Source: Sulfuricaulis sp. (GTDB lineage: Bacteria > Pseudomonadota > Gammaproteobacteria > Acidiferrobacterales > Sulfurifustaceae). From it: a stretch of DNA of 64,000 nt. Under the pieces are notes generated by a model. It had not been told where the DNA came from. It saw nothing but the letters and a program-made list of their open reading frames with translations, and made no database searches. The stretch spans positions 18,193 to 82,192 of the forward strand of contig NZ_JANLGY010000026.1 in assembly GCF_024653915.1 (NCBI RefSeq), written 5' to 3'. Below, piece by piece: positions 57,636 to 64,000 of this stretch. How positions within the stretch are numbered: position 1 is the first letter of the stretch; each line of letters begins with the position of its first letter. The position numbers were made by a program, and so were the translations under genes.

Positions 57636-58604
57636 GTGAAGCCAGAAAAATCCCAGACGACTGACCAGCTCCCACTCCTGCTGCTGGTGGAAGACTCCCC
57701 GACAACCACGGCGTTGCTGTCGAAATACCTTGGCAACAATTATCGTTTGCTGCACGCGAAAGATGGCGTGATGGCCTGGGAGACGCTTGAAGCCAACCCG
57801 GAGATTGTCCTCGTCATCACCGACATTCACATGCCGAACATGACCGGGCATCAATTGCTGGTGAAGATTCGCAAAAGCGAGGACGCCCGCCACAAGAACC
57901 TGCCGGTCATCGTCATGACCACCGCCGAGGACAACGTCGATCGCAACCTGGCCTTCCTCAATGGCGCCAACGATTTCATTACCAAGCCCATCGATGAAAT
58001 GGAAATGGTGGCGCGCGTCAACGTGCATTGCCGGCTGGCGCGCACCATCCGCGAGCTGGAAGCGAGCAGGCATGCGTTGGCGGAACAAGCCACCACGGAT
58101 TCACTCACCAGGCTCAGGAATCGCCGCGCTTTCTTTGAGAACGGCGCCAAGGCGCTGGTCATGGCGCGCCGCTATGTGTCGGACCTGTCGGTGATCCTGC
58201 TGGACATCGACCACTTCAAGAAAATCAACGATACCTACGGGCACTCGATCGGTGACGACGCGCTGGTCCTGGTCGCGCAAATCCTGCTGGACATGTCGCG
58301 CACCGAGGATACGGTGGCGCGCATCGGCGGCGAAGAATTCGCCATGCTGCTGCCGGACGCCAATCGCCTCGGGACGGCGGTGCTGGCGGAACGCACCCGT
58401 TCCGCCATCGAACGCGAACAATTTATCTTCGGCGACAAGATTATTCCGATCACCGTCAGTATTGGTATCGCCTCGCTGAGCGTGGATCCGGCGGAGAGCA
58501 TCGATCAACTGCTGGGGGTGGCGGACAATCGCCTGTATCTCGCCAAGAACTCGGGGCGCAACCGGATCTGTGTCAATGACGAGGGCAAAACCACTTTCGG
58601 CTAA
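57636..58604 (+). CDS. Response regulator with GGDEF domain (diguanylate cyclase)
   Basis: This 322-residue PleD-like protein has a REC domain with phosphoacceptor Asp63 in ITDIHMPNMTG and Lys in FITKPIDE, a short linker, and a GGDEF domain with the active-site signature GGEEF in ARIGGEEFAMLLPD. An RTED (RxxD) inhibitory site sits five residues before GGEEF, so product inhibition by c-di-GMP is expected. It should make c-di-GMP when phosphorylated. The start is GTG at 57636. No histidine kinase is adjacent. Confidence 0.93.
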   Translation: MKPEKSQTTDQLPLLLLVEDSPTTTALLSKYLGNNYRLLHAKDGVMAWETLEANPEIVLVITDIHMPNMTGHQLLVKIRKSEDARHKNLPVIVMTTAEDNVDRNLAFLNGANDFITKPIDEMEMVARVNVHCRLARTIRELEASRHALAEQATTDSLTRLRNRRAFFENGAKALVMARRYVSDLSVILLDIDHFKKINDTYGHSIGDDALVLVAQILLDMSRTEDTVARIGGEEFAMLLPDANRLGTAVLAERTRSAIEREQFIFGDKIIPITVSIGIASLSVDPAESIDQLLGVADNRLYLAKNSGRNRICVNDEGKTTFG

Positions 58605-58620
58605 TACCCTCGCCCGTAGC

Positions 58621-58836
58621 CTATTTAGAGAATTTTTCCTTCACCGGCTTGGTGGCGTCGTGGATCGCTTCTTTGGTGTCTTTCAACAACTCGCCCGTGC
58701 GCTCCTTGACCTGCGCGGCGATGTCCGGCTTGGCGGCAAACGGGTTGCTGAGTAGCGGCACGTCCTTGCCGAAATTGATGCCGAGCGGAAAGGCAACAAT
58801 CAGGCCGACGGCTAATCCAATAATAAATTTCTTCAT
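58621..58836 (-). CDS. Small membrane-anchored protein
   Basis: This 71-residue protein has one N-terminal hydrophobic helix (FIIGLAVGLIVAFPLGINFG) and an amphipathic, charged tail (VKERTGELLKDTKEAIHDATKPVKEKFSK) that resembles YtxH-like or stress-associated helices. It is convergent with the diguanylate cyclase. I do not recognise a family. ATG 58836 is preferred because a longer frame to 58860 adds only MFHDKEGA. Confidence 0.6.
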   Translation of the reverse strand: MKKFIIGLAVGLIVAFPLGINFGKDVPLLSNPFAAKPDIAAQVKERTGELLKDTKEAIHDATKPVKEKFSK

Positions 58837-58960
58837 AGCGCCCTCTTTGTCGTGAAACACGCCTGATCATAAACAACACCGTCGCCCTTGGCCACTGTGC
58901 TGGCAGACGGCATGCGATACAATCGGCACACTTTTCTGCATCCGACAATGCATTACACCG

Positions 58961-59713
58961 ATGCCGGCTTATACACCTGCCCCCAACCTGCTCGCCTCTC
59001 GACGCATCCTGATCACCGGCGCCGGTGACGGTATCGGCCGCGCGGCGGCGCTCACCTGCGCGCAACACGGTGCCAGCGTCATCTTGCTCGGGCGCACCGC
59101 AAAGAAACTGGAAAAAGTGTACGACGAGATTGAACGCCAAGGCTGGCCACAGCCGGCGATCCTGCCGCTCGATCTGGCCACGGCCACGCCCTCGCACTAT
59201 GAACAGTTGGCGCAGACCGTCGAAAAGGAGTTCGGACAGCTTGACGGCCTGCTGCACAATGCCGCCGATACCGGCACCCTGACGCCACTGGAACACTACA
59301 CGCCCGAAATGTGGTTCCGCGTAATGCAGGTGAATCTGAATGCCGCCTGGCTGCTGACGCGTGCCTGCCTGCCGCTGCTGAACAATTCCACGGATGCCTC
59401 GATTGTATTCACCACGGCCGACGTCGGCCGGAAGGGCCGCGCCTATTGGGGCGCTTACGGCGTCTCCTGCTTCGGGTTGGAAGGCCTGATGCAGATACTT
59501 GCGGATGAGCTTGCCTCTGCCGGGCGCGTCCGCGTCAACAGCCTCGACCCCGGCGCGGTCCGCACCGGCCTGCGCTCGCGCCTCTATCCCGGCGAGGATC
59601 GCGACACCCTGCCGACACCGGAAAGTCTCGCGCCGGCCTACCTGTATCTGCTTGGCCCGGACAGCCGCGGTGTCAGCGGCCGGGCGCTGAGTTCCCGGGA
59701 TCTGCCCGCCTAA
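58961..59713 (+). CDS. YciK-type short-chain dehydrogenase
   Basis: This classical SDR of 250 residues has the NAD(P) site LITGAGDGIGRAAALTCAQHG, LDGLLHNAADTG, and a catalytic region in which the Ser-Tyr-Lys order is altered: ASIVFTTADVGRKGRAYWGAYGVSCFGLEGLMQ, where the YxxxK Lys is replaced (YGVSCF). The start LLASRRILITGAG fits E. coli YciK. The missing Lys is unusual for an active SDR, although it is seen in some YciK-family members. Role unknown. Confidence 0.82.
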   Translation: MPAYTPAPNLLASRRILITGAGDGIGRAAALTCAQHGASVILLGRTAKKLEKVYDEIERQGWPQPAILPLDLATATPSHYEQLAQTVEKEFGQLDGLLHNAADTGTLTPLEHYTPEMWFRVMQVNLNAAWLLTRACLPLLNNSTDASIVFTTADVGRKGRAYWGAYGVSCFGLEGLMQILADELASAGRVRVNSLDPGAVRTGLRSRLYPGEDRDTLPTPESLAPAYLYLLGPDSRGVSGRALSSRDLPA

Positions 59714-59795
59714 GCCTGCCTTAAAGCGCATAACGATCAGCGCCCTGCCTGCCTTCCCTCCGGCACCGACAAACTGCCGTTCCCCGGTTTTGTGT

Positions 59796-59815
59796 GGCCG
59801 TAATGGCCTTTTTTT
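59796..59815 (+). terminator. Weak candidate terminator
   Basis: A 4-bp stem GGCC (59796-59799)/GGCC (59805-59808) with a GTAAT loop is followed by seven T. The stem is short, so confidence is low. It lies between the SDR gene and the outer-membrane protein gene. Confidence 0.35.
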
Positions 59816-59959
59816 GGTAGCGTTATTCGGTCCAGAATCATAAGAAAACAGGAAATGTCGCCCTCGCCCAGCGATTGCCCTGTTGCGAATGAACCCGGTG
59901 ACGCCATGACTCGACATACCAGCAAGTCAGGGTGCTGCCGTATCGGAGGAGGCTATCTA

Positions 59960-62014
59960 ATGAACAAGAAAATTCCACGGGCGCGTTTGCTTGCCTGTGC
60001 CTGCTGCATGGCCATCTCGGTATCCGCGCTGCCGGCTTACGCCGACTGGAAACCCGAACTCGTCGTCCCGTCAAAAGGCGCCTTTGGAGCCTCCGAGACC
60101 ATCCGCATCAGCCTCCCCAAGCTGCCGACGGGAACCCTGCCACGACTGATGCTGGAACTGGATGATTTCGACGTAACCGGCATGGTGTCGCGCGAAGGCA
60201 ATCACGCTCTCTTCACACCGCCTCAAGCGATGAGTTACGGCCAGCATCAATTGCGCCTGGTCGAGCACGCGGCCGATGGCAGCATCATCGAGCGCGGCGT
60301 CTGGACGCTGGACGTGCGCAAGAATTCCGCCTTTCGCGAGGCCGACCTGAACGCCAACGTGACGCTGAACTTTGTGCGACGCGTGTCGGACGACAATCTC
60401 GTTGACGCGCCCAAGCGCAATCAGGCCAATGGCGCGGCCCAGCTTCAGGGCGCGGTCGCCGACGGCAACTGGCGCCTCGGCGGCAATGCCGACATTCTTG
60501 CCAACAGTCAGGAAACCCAGTTGCCGCGCTCCAAGCACAAAGTGGATGTGGGAAATTTCCTGCTCACCGGCACGGCCGGCGATTTCAGCGTCAACGCCGG
60601 CCACCACGCCATCGCGCCGGAGAGTCTGGTGATGCAGGGCTTCAACCGCCGCGGCGTGTCGGCCGGCTACGCCTCGCCGGAAACGGGCGCCGCCGTCAGC
60701 GGCTTCGGTCTGCGCACGCAGGACATCTACGGCGCGCAGGAAGGTTTCGGAATCGGCGATTCAGAAAATCGCATTGACGGCATCACCGCCTCGCTGCGGC
60801 CGCTCGCCTCCGACCGCGACGCGCTGCTGATCGCGGCCACCTATCTCTCGGGCGAGGGTCCGGACCAGATCGGCACGAGTATCGGCGGCGACACAACAGT
60901 CTCCGGCGGGCGCTCCAGCAGTTTCATCGCCGATGGCAACCTGCTCGACAGGCGCCTGCGTCTGCGCGGCGAGGTCGCCCGCACGCACTTCGACTCCGAC
61001 GGTAAAGGCCGCGACACCGACCTCGACGGCGTCATTGACTCCAACCTGTCCGCCGAGAAGAGCCGCGCCCACACGGCGCTGGTCATGTTCTCGCCGTGGC
61101 AGCAGAAGATCGTCATGGACCAGCCCATGGCCGCCAGCATCGGCATCGAGAAGCGGCGCATCGGAACATTTTTCCGCAGTCCGGCCAACCCCTCGGGCGT
61201 CGCCGACCGTCAGGCCATCCGCAGTTTCGTCAACTTTGACTGGTTCGGGTTGAACGCCCAGGCCTCACTCGGGCACGAGACCGACAACGTGGACGATCTG
61301 ATCCTGCTGCCGCGCACCGAAACCACGCAGGGTGTGGTTTCGCTGACCTACACGCCGCTGCAAACGCCAACCGCCGACGGCCAGTTGCCGCCGCCGGCCT
61401 GGTACGGCCAGCCGACCTATAATGTCACCCATGTGGACGTGGACCAGGGCGTGGAAAAGGCGACAGCCGGCCTGGCGAGCGGCGCGCTGCATGCCACGCG
61501 CAACACCACCTTGAGCGCGATGTTCAACTACAGTACCTGGAGCTGGTCCGCCGTACATACTTTCGGCAAGGACATTGACTACATCAATGCCGGCCCGGAC
61601 ACGGAGAACAAGACCACCCAACTGGCCGCCAACCTGCGTATCGGCGAGAAACTCTCGCTCAACCCCAACCTGCAATTCAACGAAGTCATCAACAACGACA
61701 GCCGCACGCTGGATTCGGAAACCGTATCCGCGGGACTGAGCCTGGGCTATGCCTTCAGCCAGCGGGTCAACGCCAATCTGGGTTACAGCGCCAACCGCCA
61801 GCAGGTGCAGGACGGTTCCGTCAACATCCGGACGCACGACATCACCGGCAGCCTTGGCTGGATGGTGCAGCCGGCGCAGGGCCTCAAACCCGGCGTCGCG
61901 CTTTCCCTCGAAGGCCAGTATCACGACGCGGAAGATCGCGTCACTACCAGCAACGATGTGGAAAACTATCAGGTATTCCTGAAGGCATCGGTATCCTGGC
62001 AGCCGGGATACTGA
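59960..62014 (+). CDS. Predicted outer-membrane beta-barrel protein
   Basis: The start is ATG 59960, with GGAGGAGG just upstream, giving 684 residues; a longer frame from 59855 lacks a ribosome site. A signal peptide is clear (LLACACCMAISVSALPAYA followed by DW). The mature part has a globular N-terminal domain and then many short alternating strands with Asn/Gly turns (for instance VNANLGYSANRQQVQDGSVNI). It ends in FLKASVSWQPGY, with an aromatic last residue as in outer-membrane barrels. Family not recognised. It heads a cassette with an exported protein and an ECF sigma factor. Confidence 0.78.
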   Translation: MNKKIPRARLLACACCMAISVSALPAYADWKPELVVPSKGAFGASETIRISLPKLPTGTLPRLMLELDDFDVTGMVSREGNHALFTPPQAMSYGQHQLRLVEHAADGSIIERGVWTLDVRKNSAFREADLNANVTLNFVRRVSDDNLVDAPKRNQANGAAQLQGAVADGNWRLGGNADILANSQETQLPRSKHKVDVGNFLLTGTAGDFSVNAGHHAIAPESLVMQGFNRRGVSAGYASPETGAAVSGFGLRTQDIYGAQEGFGIGDSENRIDGITASLRPLASDRDALLIAATYLSGEGPDQIGTSIGGDTTVSGGRSSSFIADGNLLDRRLRLRGEVARTHFDSDGKGRDTDLDGVIDSNLSAEKSRAHTALVMFSPWQQKIVMDQPMAASIGIEKRRIGTFFRSPANPSGVADRQAIRSFVNFDWFGLNAQASLGHETDNVDDLILLPRTETTQGVVSLTYTPLQTPTADGQLPPPAWYGQPTYNVTHVDVDQGVEKATAGLASGALHATRNTTLSAMFNYSTWSWSAVHTFGKDIDYINAGPDTENKTTQLAANLRIGEKLSLNPNLQFNEVINNDSRTLDSETVSAGLSLGYAFSQRVNANLGYSANRQQVQDGSVNIRTHDITGSLGWMVQPAQGLKPGVALSLEGQYHDAEDRVTTSNDVENYQVFLKASVSWQPGY

Positions 62015-62070
62015 AAAACAGAATGAACCGGCATTAGGCCGCCAACGACACAGATTCCGAGGTGACAACC

Positions 62071-63246
62071 ATGATGCATGCACTATCTCTCTTTCGAGCC
62101 ATAATCCTTGGCCTGGCCCTGTTCAGCAGCGCGTTCGGCCCACCGGCGCATGCGTCTATCAGCAGCATCACGTCCACACCCGGCAGCGCCAGGGTTCCCC
62201 TCGGTGGTTCCGCCACGATAACCATCACATGGAATGTCACGGTGAATGACGGCCCGGTGGCGCGTTCGCCCAGCGGCGTCTTCCGTAGCAGTGTTGACGC
62301 AACACTGCTGGGAACTGTTTCCACTTCCCTGAGCAAGCCCGCTGCCGCCGGCACCACCGCAGTGATCACGGAATCGCTTCTGGTTCCGGCCGATGTGATC
62401 TACCGGGCACACAAAATGGGCCTGACCAGTTTTACATATTTTCGTGACTTCGAAGATGATGGAACGTTGTCAGGACAGCCGGGGTTTGTCACGATCAATA
62501 TTGCCTCCTCTGCCGCCGCCGGCTTCAGTGTCTCGCGCCTGGCGCTCGCCTTCGACAACGGCGCGCCGGTGCGCGTGCTCGGCATGAAAGAACCGATACA
62601 TGCGCTGGCCGAAATCAGTTTCTCGGGCAGCGGCCTGGTGCAGGGAGTGTGGGAAGTCGCCGGTCCGTCGAGCACTTCCGGTCAACCGGTCTATCGCACC
62701 CTGAATCCGGTGCGCCAGTACCTCACCGGCGGCAGCCCGCAAACCCTGCGCAGTCCCAACCTGCCGACCGACAGCTCGGGCTTTTATCTGGTGCGGTTCC
62801 GCATCACCGATCCGGTGCCCGGTTTCGAACAACCGGTGCTGCGCTACTTCGTCAGCAGCGGCAAACCGGGAGAGGTGCTACCAATCGTACCCATCGGGAT
62901 CGTGCTGCCGGCACACCAGAGCCTGCTGGCGCCGGATGACGTGTTCGCCTGGGAACCGATACGCGGCGCACGCGCCTACCAGCTCGAGGTGTACGCGGCC
63001 GCCCCGCAGGCCGGCGATTCGCTCCCGGATCTCGGTGGCGAAGCCACGACCAGGGCGCCCACCTTGCCCGCCACACCGCCCGTGACCGGCATGCTGGTGC
63101 CGGGGACACAGACAAAAACCACGCTGTCCGCCAGCGCGCGCACTCACCTGCCGCCGGGCGGCCGCTATCTGTGGCGTGTGCTCGCCATCGGCGGCGACGG
63201 CAGCATCGTCGGTGAGAGTCCAGTGCGGGAAATCCGCTTACCGTAA
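62071..63246 (+). CDS. Exported protein of unknown function
   Basis: The 391-residue protein has a signal peptide (FRAIILGLALFSSAFGPPAHA). The start at ATG 62071 is favoured by GAGGTG 8 bases upstream; a GTG at 62062 is alternative. The first 100 residues are Ig-like in composition (STPGSARVPLGGSATITITWNV). A mid-region of about 150 residues precedes a C-terminal domain with FAWEPIRGARAYQLEVYA and YLWRVLAIGGDGSIVGESPVREI, typical of fibronectin-like or carbohydrate-associated beta-sandwiches. It may be periplasmic or on the cell surface, partnering the barrel protein upstream. Confidence 0.75.
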   Translation: MMHALSLFRAIILGLALFSSAFGPPAHASISSITSTPGSARVPLGGSATITITWNVTVNDGPVARSPSGVFRSSVDATLLGTVSTSLSKPAAAGTTAVITESLLVPADVIYRAHKMGLTSFTYFRDFEDDGTLSGQPGFVTINIASSAAAGFSVSRLALAFDNGAPVRVLGMKEPIHALAEISFSGSGLVQGVWEVAGPSSTSGQPVYRTLNPVRQYLTGGSPQTLRSPNLPTDSSGFYLVRFRITDPVPGFEQPVLRYFVSSGKPGEVLPIVPIGIVLPAHQSLLAPDDVFAWEPIRGARAYQLEVYAAAPQAGDSLPDLGGEATTRAPTLPATPPVTGMLVPGTQTKTTLSASARTHLPPGGRYLWRVLAIGGDGSIVGESPVREIRLP

Positions 63247-63266
63247 GCGGAATGTCGGGGGACAAC

Positions 63267-63839
63267 ATGAAGGAACGGCGGCCAACTGAGATTGATGATG
63301 CCGCGGGCCTTCTGACACGAATTGCCTCTGGCAACGAGCCGGCACTGCGCGAATTTTACCAGTCGTATCACAGACAGGTTTACGCCTTTGCCCTCAAGCG
63401 TCTGAGAGAGCCGGCGGATGCTGCCGACGTCTTGAACGAAGTCATGCTCGAGGTGTGGCGTTCCGCCGGCCGATTCGAGGGCCGCTCCAGGGCGCTAACC
63501 TGGGTTCTTGGTATCGCGCACCACAAGACCGTTGATCATTTCCGCCGCCGCAAAAACCATCCGCAGGACGAACTTGACGCCGAAATGGAAGACGAGAACA
63601 GCCCGACCGCATTCGACGTGTACGCCGGCGCGGAAAATGCATCGCTGCTGCGCCGCTGCCTTGACGGATTGTCTGAGATGCATCGCCAAATAATGCACCT
63701 TGCCTACTTCGAAGATTTGTCCTGCGAGGAAATTTCTGAAATTTCGGAATGTCCGGTCGGAACGGTCAAAACCCGAATGTTTCACGCGCGGCGTCTGCTC
63801 AAGCGCTGTCTCGGTGCGCTGGCCGAGGCAACAGGATGA
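63267..63839 (+). CDS. ECF-type RNA polymerase sigma factor
   Basis: This 190-residue sigma-70 family protein has region 2 (ALREFYQSYHRQVYAFALKRL, EPADAADVLNEVMLEVWRSA, LTWVLGIAHHKTVDHFRRRK) and region 4 (LSEMHRQIMHLAYFEDLSCEEISEISECPVGTVKTRMFHARRLLKR). It should direct transcription of an envelope-type regulon, possibly the cassette upstream. I use ATG 63267 with GGGGGA before it; ATG 63252 is alternative. The stop overlaps an ATG of a short downstream frame as ATGA, where an anti-sigma gene is expected. Confidence 0.9.
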   Translation: MKERRPTEIDDAAGLLTRIASGNEPALREFYQSYHRQVYAFALKRLREPADAADVLNEVMLEVWRSAGRFEGRSRALTWVLGIAHHKTVDHFRRRKNHPQDELDAEMEDENSPTAFDVYAGAENASLLRRCLDGLSEMHRQIMHLAYFEDLSCEEISEISECPVGTVKTRMFHARRLLKRCLGALAEATG

Positions 63840-63856
63840 ACTGCGCCGTCCAGCGC
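63834..63856 (+). repeat. First copy of a duplicated gene-start segment
   Basis: GGATGAACTGCGCCGTCCAG and onward at 63834-63856 is repeated with two changes at 63951-63973, 117 bases later. The first copy includes the ATGA coupled to the sigma factor stop, but its frame closes after 28 codons. Confidence 0.75.
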
Positions 63857-63950
63857 CTGCCTCGAGCCCTGCAGTGCGTTCCGGTGTCGCGCGCCACCGG
63901 AACTCCAGTCCCAGCGCTTTGAACCATGCGTGCAGAGACGACGACATAAC

Positions 63951-63973
63951 GGATGAACCGCGCCGTCCATCGC
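63951..63973 (+). repeat. Second copy of the duplicated gene-start segment
   Basis: This copy matches 63834-63856 at 21 of 23 positions and includes an ATG at 63953 from which an open frame continues to the window end. Confidence 0.75.
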
Positions 63974-64000
63974 TTACCGCTTAATTATGAAGCCGTGAAG
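63953..64000 (+). CDS. Start of a downstream gene, possibly anti-sigma factor (partial)
   Basis: Sixteen codons (MNRAVHRLPLNYEAVK) are present before the window ends. The position right after an ECF sigma gene suggests an anti-sigma or membrane regulator, but nothing in the visible residues confirms it. A decayed or duplicated version of the same start lies at 63836. Confidence 0.4.
   Translation, partial: MNRAVHRLPLNYEAVK

Noticed and set aside
58625..59917. A 430-codon minus-strand frame opposite the SDR gene
   Set aside because: It runs through the small membrane gene in another frame and has no recognisable domain; it is an antisense frame in GC-rich sequence.

Overview
The window looks like a chromosomal segment of a Gammaproteobacterium. 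Its backbone, on the minus strand, is gyrA-serC-serA-pheA-hisC-tyrA-aroA-cmk-rpsA-ihfB-lapA-lapB-pyrF, with mtnA upstream of gyrA and mtaD, ubiG, gph, rmuC and a YciK-type SDR on the plus strand. This order and the LapAB, IHF-beta and YciK proteins fit Gammaproteobacteria. The species cannot be named from sequence alone. The core is visibly GC-rich, the polysaccharide locus is nearer balanced, and one 3.4 kb islet is AT-rich.

Region 1 (1-28.9 kb, all minus strand) is a long surface-polysaccharide locus. In transcription order it has a UDP-uronate-type epimerase, manC, gmd and fcl (GDP-mannose to GDP-fucose), a methyltransferase, an asnB stub, a UPF0104 membrane protein, a second Gmd-like dehydratase, a large membrane protein, an ArnC-like transferase, a sugar N-formyltransferase, a WecE-type aminotransferase, a Wzx-type flippase, a methyltransferase-GT2 fusion, another methyltransferase, a GT-C-like membrane protein, a Wzy-like polymerase, four GT-B glycosyltransferases, an FkbM methyltransferase, a broken second FkbM gene, an epimerase and a nucleotide-sugar dehydrogenase homologue that lacks the catalytic cysteine.

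Region 2 (28.9-33.5 kb) is the control and precursor module: a winged-helix/Rossmann-like regulator with a palindrome over its start codon, an RfaH-type antiterminator, a TviB/WbpO-type dehydrogenase, hldD and the heptose kinase rfaE1. A perfect 12-base ops element lies in the leader between the regulator and the first polysaccharide gene. RfaH and its recruitment site are therefore about 0.75 kb apart, at the head of about 28 kb of co-directional genes.

Region 3 (33.5-49.6 kb) is the housekeeping block: pyrimidine, LPS-control, DNA-bending, ribosomal, aromatic amino acid, serine and gyrase genes. Many neighbours overlap by 1-11 bases. Its gaps, and two gaps after 54.6 kb, hold five imperfect hairpins built from short repeated units (CGCAAAG, CGCAGAG, CGCCAAG types).

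Region 4 (49.6-53.1 kb) is an AT-rich islet between the divergent mtnA and mtaD genes. It encodes a putative AbiC-like membrane protein, a P-loop kinase fused to a NUDIX domain, and an unrecognised 294-residue protein. It is the best candidate in the window for an undescribed system, possibly anti-phage.

Region 5 (53.3-64 kb) carries mtaD, ubiG, gph, rmuC, a REC-GGDEF diguanylate cyclase, a small membrane-anchored protein and a YciK-type SDR. It ends in a cassette of a predicted outer-membrane barrel, an exported protein, an ECF sigma factor and the first codons of a further gene whose start region is duplicated. I saw no rRNA, tRNA, CRISPR array, integrase or intact insertion sequence.
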